Assembly: GCA_963745955.1 (NCBI GenBank)
Contig: CAVUZI010000007.1
Coordinates: 980,275 to 1,044,274, forward strand
Origin: Bog-756 sp963745955
GTDB taxonomy: Bacteria > Actinomycetota > Acidimicrobiia > Acidimicrobiales > RAAP-2
DNA: 64,000 nucleotides
Direction of reading: 5' to 3'
Below the pieces are notes generated by a model that was given only the letters and a program-made list of their open reading frames with translations, was not told the DNA's origin and made no database searches. The stretch's first letter is position 1. Every line of letters begins with the position of its first letter. Positions 26,720 through 35,469 of the stretch are shown piece by piece. The position numbers were made by a program, and so were the translations under genes.

Positions 26720-27664
26720 ATGCGCCCTCCGAGAGCTCCAGGCCGTGGCACCCGACGACTGGGTGCCTCCCTGCTCGTCCTCTTCGGAGTCGCCCTCTTC
26801 CTGGCCGGGTGTTCGTCGAACGGGAGCGACTCCCCCGCCTCGACCTCGTCCACGTCCTCGTCCTCCTCGGCCGGGCCCACGACGACCGGTCCGCCGGTGA
26901 TCTTCAACGGTACGTTCAAGGGAACCGCGCTCTCGAGTGCATGGGATACCGTTGTCGGATCAAATCCGTCCAACGGAGAGCAGGAGTGCTATTCGCCGAC
27001 CAACGACTCCGTGAAGCGTGGCATGTTGACTGAGACCGCCGTCGTCGGATCGGTGGCGGCGAATTGCAACTGTCCCCCCAACCCAGCATCGAATGCACCC
27101 TGCCCATACGGGTCGGGAGCTGTCCAGTGGTCATCTCTGGGCTTCACCTATGGAACGGTATCGGTGCGGGCAAAACTGGCCGGAGGTGCCGGGACCTGGC
27201 CGGCGATCTGGCTTCTGGGGACCGAGTGCCGGACCTCGATAACGCCTGATGTCGCGGGCTGGATCGGTTCGGGCACCAGTTGTCCGTGGCCGGCACAGGG
27301 AGCGAATGAGATCGACATCGCCGAGATCCAACCGGAACCCATCGGAAACCCTCTGGTCGTGAACGAGGCAGTGCACACGACCGATCCGAGCGGAGCGAAG
27401 GTCGACGAAGGCTGTGGATCCGCGCCGGTCAACATCTGTCCTGGCAATGCCCCTGGGTGGCACACGTACACCCTGGTCTGGGCACCGGGATCACTCACCT
27501 GGGAGATTGACGGGAAGAGCACCTACTCCCTGACCCAAGACGTCCCGTCGACGCCGATGTTCCTCATCATCAATACGGCGGTCGGCGGGACTGGAGTGAC
27601 GGTTGACAATGCGACACTGCCGCAAACGACCGACATCTCCTCAGTCAAGGTGACCGGACCTTAA
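26720..27664 (+). CDS. GH16-family beta-glucanase lipoprotein
   Basis: A 314-residue exported lipoprotein. The signal peptide ends in the lipobox LAGC, followed by a Ser/Thr-rich linker (about 25 residues). The catalytic domain has the GH16 core ANEIDIAEIQ near residue 196, giving the ExDxxE nucleophile, helper Asp and acid/base Glu. It also has AGTWPAIWLLG and the HTYTLVWAPGSLTWEIDG strand typical of beta-1,3(4)-glucanases. Several Cys may form disulfides in the C-rich loop (CNCPPNPASNAPC). It is anchored on the cell surface and likely acts on the product of the nearby glucan synthase or on environmental glucan. Confidence 0.92.
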   Translation: MRPPRAPGRGTRRLGASLLVLFGVALFLAGCSSNGSDSPASTSSTSSSSSAGPTTTGPPVIFNGTFKGTALSSAWDTVVGSNPSNGEQECYSPTNDSVKRGMLTETAVVGSVAANCNCPPNPASNAPCPYGSGAVQWSSLGFTYGTVSVRAKLAGGAGTWPAIWLLGTECRTSITPDVAGWIGSGTSCPWPAQGANEIDIAEIQPEPIGNPLVVNEAVHTTDPSGAKVDEGCGSAPVNICPGNAPGWHTYTLVWAPGSLTWEIDGKSTYSLTQDVPSTPMFLIINTAVGGTGVTVDNATLPQTTDISSVKVTGP

Positions 27665-27716
27665 GACGTCACAGGCCTTCGGTTCGCCGGAGTGGACCGG
27701 CTTGTCGAGAAGCTCG

Positions 27717-28196
27717 TCACCAGTGGTCGCGGTGCACCACCTCGTCGAATGGCCGCCGGTCGGGTTTGACGATCGGCCGCAGGGGACGATCGGCGGGGTA
27801 GCCCAACGCGATCATGTAGGCACACGTGCGATCTGCTGGCACTCCGACGACACGTCGGCACGCTTCCTGGTCCCCGACGGCAGAATGGCCACTCCCGATG
27901 CCCAGGTCCGCGGCGGCCAACATCATCGACATGGTTGCCTGCCCCAGGTCGTACTGATCGATCACTCGATAGCGCTCCGCCTCGGGCTCGGAGAGGACGA
28001 GGACGATCGCCGCCTTTGCCGCCGCCAAGTGTCCGGCCCCGACCCAGACCGTCGACAGCTCCTGTAATTGGTCCGGCGCAGTCACGACAATGAAGTCCCA
28101 TTTCTGCCGATTCGATGCCGACGGCGAGGATATCCACTCGCCGGGTCCGACCGCCTCACGGGTGAAGCCGAACCTGTGGGCTGTCCGCATTGTCAT
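27717..28196 (-). CDS. Nitroreductase-family protein, short N-terminus
   Basis: A 159-residue flavoprotein-like sequence. The nitroreductase landmarks are SPSASNRQKWDFIVVTAP, then the helix DLGQATMSMMLAAADLGIGS, then VGVPADRTCAYMIALGYPAD. Family members usually start 40-50 residues earlier with a RRSxRxF motif that binds FMN phosphate. That segment is not found in this frame, and the sequence before PSASNR does not resemble the family. The gene may be truncated or frameshifted at its 5' end, and FMN binding is doubtful. It is divergent from the cbs gene with a ~70-bp gap. Confidence 0.7.
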   Translation of the reverse strand: MTMRTAHRFGFTREAVGPGEWISSPSASNRQKWDFIVVTAPDQLQELSTVWVGAGHLAAAKAAIVLVLSEPEAERYRVIDQYDLGQATMSMMLAAADLGIGSGHSAVGDQEACRRVVGVPADRTCAYMIALGYPADRPLRPIVKPDRRPFDEVVHRDHW

Positions 28197-28266
28197 CGAC
28201 CGTCGGTAGCATGCTGGTTCATGGTGTCAGTTCTCATGCCCTTCGGCTGCGGGTAGGCCGGGACCG

Positions 28267-29928
28267 GTGCCGGGCCCTGACGTCGATATCCTGGTCGTGG
28301 TAGGTCGCGCCACTCCTCTCTTCTCCCTCGAAGCCAGAGCCGGCCGGGTCATGCGTCTGGCCGACCCGCTCGAGACGACATCGCTGATCGCCGAACTCCG
28401 CGGCCACATCCCCCGACTGGTTGGCGTGGTCGGGGACAGCGAGGCAACCGGTCCAGTCGCCATCCGGATCCATGATGCCGGGCTGCCGGTGGTGTTGTTC
28501 GCCGACGAGCCGGTTGTGGTCGCTCCCGGCATCGAGACGTGGCCGGTGGCGGACCCGGGCCCGCTGATGGATGTGTCCGAAAGCCTGACCGATCTCATCG
28601 GCAACACACCACTGGTGCGCCTCAACCGGACCGGGCGTCATCTTCGATGCCATCTCCTGGCCAAGCTCGAGTACCTCAATCCGGGTGGAAGCGTGAAGGA
28701 CCGCCCCGCGCTGGCCATGATCCGAGCGGCCGAGACGGAGGGGCTGCTCCGACGGGGCAGCACCATCGTCGAGCCGACCTCGGGCAACACCGGGGTCGGA
28801 CTGGCCATGATCGCCGCCCAGCGGGGCTACCACTGCATCTTCACCATGCCGGACAAGATCGCCGAGGAGAAGCGCCAGCTGCTCCGGGCCTTCGGAGCCA
28901 AGGTGGTGGTCTGTCCGACCGCTGTCGACCCGGGTCACCCCGATTCGTACTACTCGGTCGCCGATCGGATCACCGCGGAGACTCCGGGCGCATTCCAACC
29001 GAACCAGTACCGCAATGCGGCCAACCCCTCGGCCCACGAGCAGTCGACCGGTCCGGAGATCTGGCGCCAGACCGCGGGCCGGATCACCCACTTCGTGGCC
29101 GGGGTGGGTACGGGCGGAACGATCAGTGGTGTCGGCCGCTACCTCAAGGCCCAGGACCCGGCCATCCAGGTGATCGCGGCCGATCCGGAGGGCTCCATCT
29201 ACTCGGGTGGCGGGGGCCGACCGTATCTGGTCGAGGGAATCGGCGAGGACTTCTGGCCCACCACCTATGACCCCTCGACGGTCGACCAGGTGGTGGCCGT
29301 GTCCGACAGCGACTCATTTCTGACCGCCCGTCGAATGACCAGGGAGGAGGGGCTCATTGTGGGTGGCTCGTGCGGGACCGCCGTATGGGCGGCCCTGCAC
29401 ATCGGCAAGGACCTCGGACCCGATGACGTGATCGTCGTGCTCGTGCCCGATTCGGGCCGTGGCTACCTTTCGAAGCTCTACGACGACCGTTGGATGGCGG
29501 ACCACGGATTCGGGCGGGCCCAGGGTGAAACCGCCGAAGCGGTGTTGTCGGCCAAAGGGGACCGGTACCCCCCGCTTGTCCACGTGCACCCGGAAGAGAC
29601 CGTACGGGCCGCCATCGCCTTGCTGCAGGAGTACGGGGTGTCCCAGGTCCCGGTGGTCAAAGCCGAGCCACCACTCGCCCTGGCCGAGGTGGTGGGATCG
29701 GTGTCCGACCGCCAGTTGCTCGAGCACACGTTGCACAATGCGGAGGCGTTCGACCAACCCGTGAGCTCGGTGATGGGGCCGTCGATGGACACGGTAGGCC
29801 ACAGTGAGACGGTCGACGGCATTGCCGCACGACTGGAAGGAACCAGCGCCGTGCTCGTCCTCGATGGCGGGCACCCCATCGGGATCCTCACCCGTTCCGA
29901 CCTGCTGGCTTTCCTCGGGAGCCACTAG
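28267..29928 (+). CDS. cbs: Cystathionine beta-synthase with an extra N-terminal domain
   Basis: A 553-residue protein. Residues 101-425 are a fold-type II PLP enzyme: LIGNTPLVRLNR, GGSVKDRPALAM with the PLP Lys near 143, EPTSGNTGVGLAM, and VAGVGTGGTISGVGRYL. Residues ~430-553 are a pair of regulatory CBS domains ending GILTRSDLLAFLG. It condenses homocysteine with serine (transsulfuration) or makes cysteine from O-acetylserine. The usual start would be ATG 28567 (MDVSESLTDLIG). The frame, however, stays open with good codon usage to GTG 28267, adding ~100 residues that look like an alpha/beta domain (DVDILVVVGRATPLF, LVGVVGDSEA, GLPVVLFADEP). It is followed at once by a cystathionine gamma-lyase/synthase. 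Confidence 0.9.
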   Translation: MPGPDVDILVVVGRATPLFSLEARAGRVMRLADPLETTSLIAELRGHIPRLVGVVGDSEATGPVAIRIHDAGLPVVLFADEPVVVAPGIETWPVADPGPLMDVSESLTDLIGNTPLVRLNRTGRHLRCHLLAKLEYLNPGGSVKDRPALAMIRAAETEGLLRRGSTIVEPTSGNTGVGLAMIAAQRGYHCIFTMPDKIAEEKRQLLRAFGAKVVVCPTAVDPGHPDSYYSVADRITAETPGAFQPNQYRNAANPSAHEQSTGPEIWRQTAGRITHFVAGVGTGGTISGVGRYLKAQDPAIQVIAADPEGSIYSGGGGRPYLVEGIGEDFWPTTYDPSTVDQVVAVSDSDSFLTARRMTREEGLIVGGSCGTAVWAALHIGKDLGPDDVIVVLVPDSGRGYLSKLYDDRWMADHGFGRAQGETAEAVLSAKGDRYPPLVHVHPEETVRAAIALLQEYGVSQVPVVKAEPPLALAEVVGSVSDRQLLEHTLHNAEAFDQPVSSVMGPSMDTVGHSETVDGIAARLEGTSAVLVLDGGHPIGILTRSDLLAFLGSH

Positions 29929-31143
29929 GTGCCCGTCCGCGGGGAGGTCCCACCGGTCGGCCGGGGAGCACCGGGGACGGATCCACCAGGGGGGCTCGGG
30001 TTCGAGACGCGTGCGATCCACGCCGGCCAGCCACCCGACGGGAGCACGGGAGCGGTCGTGGTTCCGATCTTCCAGACATCGACCTTCGCCCAGCCCGAGG
30101 TGGGAGCCCAACAGACCTTCGAGTACAGCCGAACGGGAAATCCGACACGGACCGCCCTCGAAACCTGCCTCGCCGATCTCGAAGGAACCACCCACGGTGC
30201 CGCCTTCGCCAGCGGGTTGGCCGCCGAGGACGCGGTGTTCCGCTGCTTGGAGCCAGGTGATCATGTCATCATCGGCAACGAGCTCTACGGCGGCACCTAC
30301 CGGCTGCTCGATCGGGTGCACTCCCTGAACGGGCTCGAATTCACACCTGTCGCACTCCACGATGCAGACAGCATCCAGGGCGCGTGGCGACCGTCCACCC
30401 GCATGGTCTGGATGGAGACCCCATCCAACCCTCAGCTCCACGTCACCGACATCGCTTCGGTCGCCGCGATCGCCCACGACCGGAATGCGCTCGTCGTGGT
30501 GGACAACACATTCGCCACGCCCTACCTTCAACGACCAGTGGCCCACGGCGCCGATGTCGTAGTCCATTCCACTACCAAGTACCTGAGCGGACACAGCGAC
30601 GTGGTGGGAGGTTTCGTCGCCACCTCGAACGAGGCGGTCGCCGAGAGGATCGCTTTTCTTCAGAACGCCACCGGGGCGGTCCCCGGGCCGTTCGACTGCT
30701 TCCTCGTCCTGCGGGGCATCAAGACGCTGGCCGTTCGCATGGACAGACACTGCCAGAACGCTGCCGCCGTGGCCGATGTTCTGGCCGCCCACCCTGCCGT
30801 CGAGCGGCTCTACTTCCCCGGTCTCCCCAGTCACATCGGACATGCCACGGCCAAGACCCAGATGCGCGCCTTCGGTGGCATGGTCTCGTTCACCGTACGC
30901 GGCGGCGAGGCGGCAGCCATCGCCGTTGCCAACTCGACCCGGATCTTCACGCTGGCCGAGTCGCTCGGCGCCGTCGAGTCGCTCATCGACCATCCGCATC
31001 GGATGACCCACGCCTCACTCGTCGATTCCCCACTGGCCGTCGACCCGGGCCTTCTCCGGCTCTCGGTGGGATTGGAGCTCGAGACCGACCTGATCGGCGA
31101 TCTGTACCAGGCCTTGGAGGCAGCTTCGGATCGGCACCCGTGA
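29929..31143 (+). CDS. Cystathionine gamma-lyase/gamma-synthase (Cys/Met metabolism PLP enzyme)
   Basis: A 404-residue fold-type I PLP enzyme. It has FETRAIHAGQPPDGSTGAVV, FEYSRTGNPTR, the cofactor stacking region ASGLAAEDAVF, VVVDNTFATPYLQRP and the PLP lysine in VHSTTKYLSGHSD near 217. GTG 29929 follows the cbs stop directly without spacing, so the two are one transcript. The cbs partner argues for reverse transsulfuration (cystathionine to cysteine), although sequence alone does not exclude a gamma-synthase (MetB). The first 25 residues are a Gly/Pro-rich extension, so a later start is possible. Confidence 0.9.
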   Translation: MPVRGEVPPVGRGAPGTDPPGGLGFETRAIHAGQPPDGSTGAVVVPIFQTSTFAQPEVGAQQTFEYSRTGNPTRTALETCLADLEGTTHGAAFASGLAAEDAVFRCLEPGDHVIIGNELYGGTYRLLDRVHSLNGLEFTPVALHDADSIQGAWRPSTRMVWMETPSNPQLHVTDIASVAAIAHDRNALVVVDNTFATPYLQRPVAHGADVVVHSTTKYLSGHSDVVGGFVATSNEAVAERIAFLQNATGAVPGPFDCFLVLRGIKTLAVRMDRHCQNAAAVADVLAAHPAVERLYFPGLPSHIGHATAKTQMRAFGGMVSFTVRGGEAAAIAVANSTRIFTLAESLGAVESLIDHPHRMTHASLVDSPLAVDPGLLRLSVGLELETDLIGDLYQALEAASDRHP

Positions 31144-31614
31144 CGCCACTTCCCCGGCAGCCGCCGGAGCCGTTTCATCCTGGCCACCGCGAGACCCATT
31201 CGCCCGCGGCGGCGTAGCCCCGGCATCCCGTCTTTCGAATCGTCTTCGGGTGTACCCACCAGAATTTAGGATGGACCCCCCTACGCACGGCGGCTGTTTG
31301 CGTCGACAATCCCCCACAGGGCTTCGGTTCGAATCTCTTCTTCTCGATGAGGGACCGTTGTCACCCGAGACCAACAGATCTCTGGAACTGTCGAACAGAG
31401 AGCCCCATCGGCGATGGAGACGATCTGCAGCGGCAACCGCCGGGCGCGTCACATCTGCCGGAGGTCTGGCCAGGATACAGAAGGGCTGATTCGTGAGGAG
31501 ACCGGACCATGGAGAACCACCGATGCCGGTCATGGCCCACGGGCCCAGCCGTTTACGGTCTTGAGATTGTCGTCCGGTCGTCACGGCAGGACACGCACGC
31601 CGGCCAATCGCCTC
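31144..31614. other. Intergenic region before the second GH16 gene
   Basis: About 470 bp without a supported gene; an in-frame upstream extension of the GH16 gene reaches 31414 but reads like non-coding sequence. It must carry the GH16 promoter. I looked for a riboswitch and found none. Confidence 0.4.
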
Positions 31615-32412
31615 ATGGCCCGGACATTGGCGGTCGGATCCGTTGTGACGATGGGCGCTGTGCTCTTTACCCCCAGGGTGTCGGCGACTCAATTCGGCGC
31701 CGCCGGCGAGTCGGCAGAAGGCGCTCCTGTGGCCCCAGGGGCAACTGAGTCCGTCGGGTCCCTCCCGGTGCATCTGTCCTTTGACGGCTACACCTGGGAG
31801 GTGAAGAACTCGACCTCGCCCATCGGCCCGGGTCCGAATCTGTTCGACGCGAACGGACCCTATGTGGACAAATCAGGGGCCATGCAACTCAGGGTCCTGA
31901 AGACGAAGTTGGGCTGGGAGTCTTCCGAGGTCATCCTCAAGCCTTCGCTCGGGTACGGCACCTACATGTGGACCCTACGTGGTCCGGTGGCGACGCTCGA
32001 CCCGAACGTGGTGCTCGCCCTGTTCACGTACGACAGCTCACACACGAGCCCTTCGGACAGGGAGATCGACTTTGAAGCGTCCCGGTTCGCCAACACCCAC
32101 GCTTCGAACGCACAGTATGTGGTGCAGCCCTACACCACCACAGACAACATGCGGGAATTCTCGCTCCCGAGCGCCGTGCTCACGAAGGTCATCTTGACGT
32201 GGAAGCGCGGGAGTGTCGCCTTCTCCGGGAACACGGTGCGAGACGAGAAGACCGTGCCACTACCGTCGTGGACGAACACCTCCTCTTCCGTCCCGGAGCA
32301 TGGTGCCGAGCAGGTACATATGAGCCTGTGGCTGTTCCAGGGCATGCCGCCGACGAACGGGATGCCGGTCACCGTGACCGTGACCAGTTTCTCGTTCCGT
32401 CCCGCCACCTGA
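31615..32412 (+). CDS. Secreted GH16-like protein
   Basis: A 265-residue exported protein. The signal peptide MARTLAVGSVVTMGAVLF ends in a SATQF-like cleavage region. The GH16-type active site is DREIDFEASRFA near residue 149, with Glu-x-Asp-x-Glu spacing (lichenase-type ExDxE). Flanking beta-strands are EVILKPSLGYGTYMWTLRGP and KVILTWKRGSVAFSGN. The second catalytic Glu spacing differs from the lipoprotein GH16 at 26720 (ExDxxE), so the two belong to different sub-groups and may split the work. ATG 31615 is chosen because it puts the signal peptide at the N-terminus. Substrate is inferred only. Confidence 0.8.
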   Translation: MARTLAVGSVVTMGAVLFTPRVSATQFGAAGESAEGAPVAPGATESVGSLPVHLSFDGYTWEVKNSTSPIGPGPNLFDANGPYVDKSGAMQLRVLKTKLGWESSEVILKPSLGYGTYMWTLRGPVATLDPNVVLALFTYDSSHTSPSDREIDFEASRFANTHASNAQYVVQPYTTTDNMREFSLPSAVLTKVILTWKRGSVAFSGNTVRDEKTVPLPSWTNTSSSVPEHGAEQVHMSLWLFQGMPPTNGMPVTVTVTSFSFRPAT

Positions 32413-32609
32413 GCGCACGACGACGCGGCAGTGTGCATGGGACGGTCGAGGCCTCCCGAGGTTCTTGACCACCACTTGGTCGCCGCCGCCGTCGGTGCGC
32501 TCTGACCTCAGATCTCCACTCGCGTTCGGAGGTGGCGCGCTCGGCGGCGGCGCGCTACTGCGGCGGCGCTCTCGGCAGTGGCGCGCTGCTTCCTCCAAGC
32601 GAGTGTCGG

Positions 32610-33236
32610 ACAGGCACCTCCTTCCGGGCCAACCGCGGCCGAAGCAACCTTCTCGGCTGGCCCGGGGAAGTCGTCGTCACCGGTGAACATGGCCTTGTTG
32701 ACCGGGATCCAGAACAACATGCCGACGAAGTGCTCGGCCGCCGCTGCCGGGTCGTCGACGGCGAGCAGCTCGCGGTCCGCCAGAGCTCGAAAGCTGCTCG
32801 CGAGTGCTCCGAGGGCCCGTTCGAAGCCCTTCTCGTACCAGCGGTCGCGATCTCGGGAAAGCGGTCCGCAGAGGAGATCACGAGGCGACGGAGTCGAAGG
32901 ACGCGTGGCTGCATGAGTGCGTACGAGGAACGTCTCGGCAAGGTGCTCCAGATCCTTGGCGAGATCGGAGGTTTCGGTCAGCTTCGGCGATGAGGCCGAC
33001 GAGAGCGTTCATGTCGTCGGTGGTCGACAGCACGATGTCGGCAAAGAGGTTCTGCTTGTCGGTGAAGTGCTTGTAGACGGTCTGCTTGGAGACCCCGGCG
33101 CGCACGGCGATCTCCTCCATCGTGGCGCCCTCGTACCCGTTGGCGAGGAAGATCCCGATGGCCGCTTCACGGATCTCGCGGTGGCGTCGATCCGAGCTTC
33201 GTTCTGGCTGCTCCGGAGGGTCATCGTCGCCATCAT
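32610..33236 (-). pseudogene. TetR-family regulator (AefR-like), frameshifted
   Basis: A TetR repressor broken into at least three frames. The N-terminal frame gives MMATMTLRSSQNEARID. A second frame gives the helix-turn-helix (EIREAAIGIFLANGYEGATM, then EEIAVRAGVSKQTVYKHF) and the following helix. The ligand-domain C-terminus (FVGMLFWIPVNKAMFTGDDD) reads in another. All parts are in correct order, so one or more small indels explain it. Two CTAG-type palindromes lie just upstream (33246-33287), between it and the divergent VOC gene. The 3' end is uncertain. Confidence 0.7.
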
Positions 33237-33245
33237 CTCAAGAGT

Positions 33246-33287
33246 ACTAGACAGACTAGTTCTCATCACAGTACTATACGGTCTAGT
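33246..33287. promoter_or_regulatory. Two TetR-type operators between tetR and the VOC gene
   Basis: ACTAG-ACAGA-CTAGT (33246-33260) is a perfect palindrome. ACTAT-ACGGT-CTAGT (33273-33287) is a near-copy. Their centres are 27 bp apart. They sit in the 80-bp gap between the divergent TetR and VOC genes and would let the repressor control both. Confidence 0.65.
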
Positions 33288-33317
33288 TCCAATCAGCACC
33301 GACGAAGGAGGTCAACC

Positions 33318-33712
33318 ATGAAGCTGGAGGCGTACCTCTTCTTCCCGGGCAACACCGAGGAAGCAATGACCTTCTACCAGGGCGTCTTCGGTGGCGACCT
33401 GACGATCACCCGCGCGGCGACGTCGATCCGACGGCGCCGAGACGAGAAGCACCTCGTCATCAATGCAGCCTCGACAGCGGAACGTTCACACTTCGGGCCA
33501 GTGACCGTGCCGACGCGACGATCGACGTCCAGACCAGGATCGAGCTGACCGTCGTCGGCACCGACGAGGCCGATCTGCGCAGGATCTTCGACGCGCTGAG
33601 TGACGGCGGGACCGTGAAGGCTCCGCTGGAGAAGATGTTCTGGGGCGACATCTTCGGCGCCCTCATCGACAAGTTCGGGATCGGATGGCAGGTCAACATC
33701 TCGGCGAGCTGA
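33318..33712 (+). pseudogene. VOC-family (PhnB/glyoxalase-like) protein, frameshifted
   Basis: The start MKLEAYLFFPGNTEEAMTFY follows AAGGAGG at good spacing. The next ~10 codons must be read in another frame (RGDVDPTAP), then DEKHLVINAA returns. After about 33480 a third frame gives TIDVQTRIELTVVGTDEADL and ends DIFGALIDKFGIGWQVNISAS at a stop (33710-33712). The whole ~131-residue VOC fold is present across these frames, so only small indels are involved. These proteins are often targets of a divergent TetR repressor. Substrate unknown. Confidence 0.7.
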
Positions 33713-33776
33713 ACGACGGCATCACCGCACGTCATCGATGCTGACACGATCCGACGACATCGAGGAGGATCATATC

Positions 33777-34006
33777 GTGACTGATCACGCTGCACCATGG
33801 CCGAAGCAAGGACCTGCGTCGTACTTCCCCTCAATCGAGACGAAGTACGGCCGCTCGATCGCCGAGTGGCAGAAGATCATTGCCGACTGTGGCCTCGACA
33901 AGCACATGGCGATCGTCGGATACTCAAGTCCGAGTACGGGATGGGTCACGGCCACGCGAACGCCCTCGTTGGCTGGACACTGGCAGGCAATACAGCAGTT
34001 CCCTGA
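33777..34006 (+). pseudogene. DUF4287-domain protein, frameshifted
   Basis: GTG 33777, with GAGGAGG upstream, begins VTDHAAPWPKQGPASYFPSI and continues to DKHMAIVGY. From about 33920 the neighbouring frame continues LKSEYGMGHGHANALVGWTL to the stop at 34004-34006. The two halves join into the short DUF4287 domain (about 75 residues), of unknown function. It appears to be in the same transcript as the VOC gene. Confidence 0.7.
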
Positions 34007-34262
34007 GGCCCCGTCCGTAGTCGGCGAGACGGGTCGGCGGCCCTCGATGTCGACCGCCCGACCCACGGTCGGGGTGTCCAGAACCCTTTTGATGCCGATC
34101 CCTCACCGAGCCATGCCTCGCGACCCGGAACGGCCCGACACCCGCCGCGGCCGGTCGGTCTCTGCCGGCCCAGCCGTCGAGGACCACGGTCGGGTGGTCG
34201 ACTGGGGCACGATACCCCTGACCCGGCCGAACCGGGCCGGACCGGCCGGTCGGTGAAGCGGG

Positions 34263-35423
34263 TCAGCCGAAGCGGAGCGGATCGAAGAGGGAGATGTCCC
34301 ACGGGGTCCTTCCGGTGGTGGCGAGGTCGGCGAGGATCTCGCCCACCACGGGAGCGAACTTGAATCCATGCCCGGAGAACCCGCACGCCATGACCACCCT
34401 CCCGTCGGTTCCCGGAGCGCGACCGATCATGAAGTGGCGGTCGGGCGTCATGGTGTACATGCACGCCACCCCTGACAGCCACGCGCCGGCCAGGCCGGGT
34501 ATCCGGTCGACCAGTTCGCTGCGGAGGACCTCGGCCTCACCGGGCGTGACCTCGCGATCCAGGTGGTCCGGATCGGCCGGCCGGCCATGGTGGAAGAACG
34601 CCACCTTGGCCCCGGGAGCGCCGGGCAGGAGCGGGAACCCGTAGAGCTCCGAGCCCTCGACGAACTCCCACAGGTAGACCGGGAGACGGCCGAGCCGGAA
34701 CGGGGCCGTATCGCCGGAGGGTGCGAACCAGTGGAGGGCGTGTCGCTCGACACTCAGCGGCAGGGCGAGTCCTTCGAGCACGGATGCCGACCATGCTCCG
34801 GCGCAGGCCACGAGACGCTCGGCCCGGAACTCTCCGGCACCGGTCCGCACGGACACGCCACCACGGGCACCGCCAGCCGGATCGTCGAGCTCCCATTCGA
34901 GCACCGGGGTATGGAACTCGAGCCGGGCGCCGGCCCCTTCCGCCAGTGCGAGATGGGTGGCCACGCTCTCTTCCGGCGGCACGAACCCGGCCCCGGACTC
35001 GAAGATTGCCATCTCGTCCGGTCGGAGTCGGAAGCTCGGAAAACGGGAGGCAACCTGAGCAGCGTCGAGCACCTCGTGGGGGATGCCCCACCGTTCCGCA
35101 CTGGCCACCGTCCCGGCGACGACGGCACCGTCGGCCGGGCCGATCATGAGGCCACCGGTGCGAGTCAGCAGCGGAGTAGCGGAGATCGATCCGACTTCGT
35201 CCCAGAGCTCGACCGATCGCAACAGCAGCGGGACATAGCGTGGATCTTCGAAGTAGGCCTGGCGGACCATCCGGGTCTCCCCGTGGCTGGACCCGCGGTC
35301 ATGGGCCGGACCGTACCGTTCGAATCCGATCACCCGCTCACCGCGGCGGGCCAGATGCCAGGCCGCCGACGAACCCATGGCCCCCAGTCCGACGACCGCC
35401 ACGTCATAGCGATTGTCGCTCAT
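34263..35423 (-). CDS. Sarcosine oxidase / N-methyl-amino-acid oxidase-like flavoenzyme
   Basis: A 386-residue FAD enzyme of the monomeric sarcosine oxidase family. The dinucleotide motif is VVGLGAMGSSAAWHLARRGE. The Cys expected to bind FAD covalently is in SGVACMYTMTPDRHFMIG. The substrate-site region MACGFSGHGFKFAPVVG is intact. It oxidatively demethylates N-methyl amino acids, giving H2O2 and formaldehyde. It is the last gene of a four-gene minus-strand unit with a glycosidase and two amidohydrolases, 46 bp after the glycosidase stop. No frame defect is seen. Confidence 0.92.
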   Translation of the reverse strand: MSDNRYDVAVVGLGAMGSSAAWHLARRGERVIGFERYGPAHDRGSSHGETRMVRQAYFEDPRYVPLLLRSVELWDEVGSISATPLLTRTGGLMIGPADGAVVAGTVASAERWGIPHEVLDAAQVASRFPSFRLRPDEMAIFESGAGFVPPEESVATHLALAEGAGARLEFHTPVLEWELDDPAGGARGGVSVRTGAGEFRAERLVACAGAWSASVLEGLALPLSVERHALHWFAPSGDTAPFRLGRLPVYLWEFVEGSELYGFPLLPGAPGAKVAFFHHGRPADPDHLDREVTPGEAEVLRSELVDRIPGLAGAWLSGVACMYTMTPDRHFMIGRAPGTDGRVVMACGFSGHGFKFAPVVGEILADLATTGRTPWDISLFDPLRFG

Positions 35424-35469
35424 CGTTGACCCACCTGATGTCGGACGGTCATGGACGTCGGTTTCGGAC

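Noticed and set aside
31321..31345. GGTTCGAATC resembling a tRNA T-loop
   Set aside because: Flanking bases do not form a T-stem and no cloverleaf fits.
31144..31614. c-di-GMP or c-di-AMP riboswitch before the GH16 gene
   Set aside because: The conserved core motifs of these riboswitch classes could not be found.
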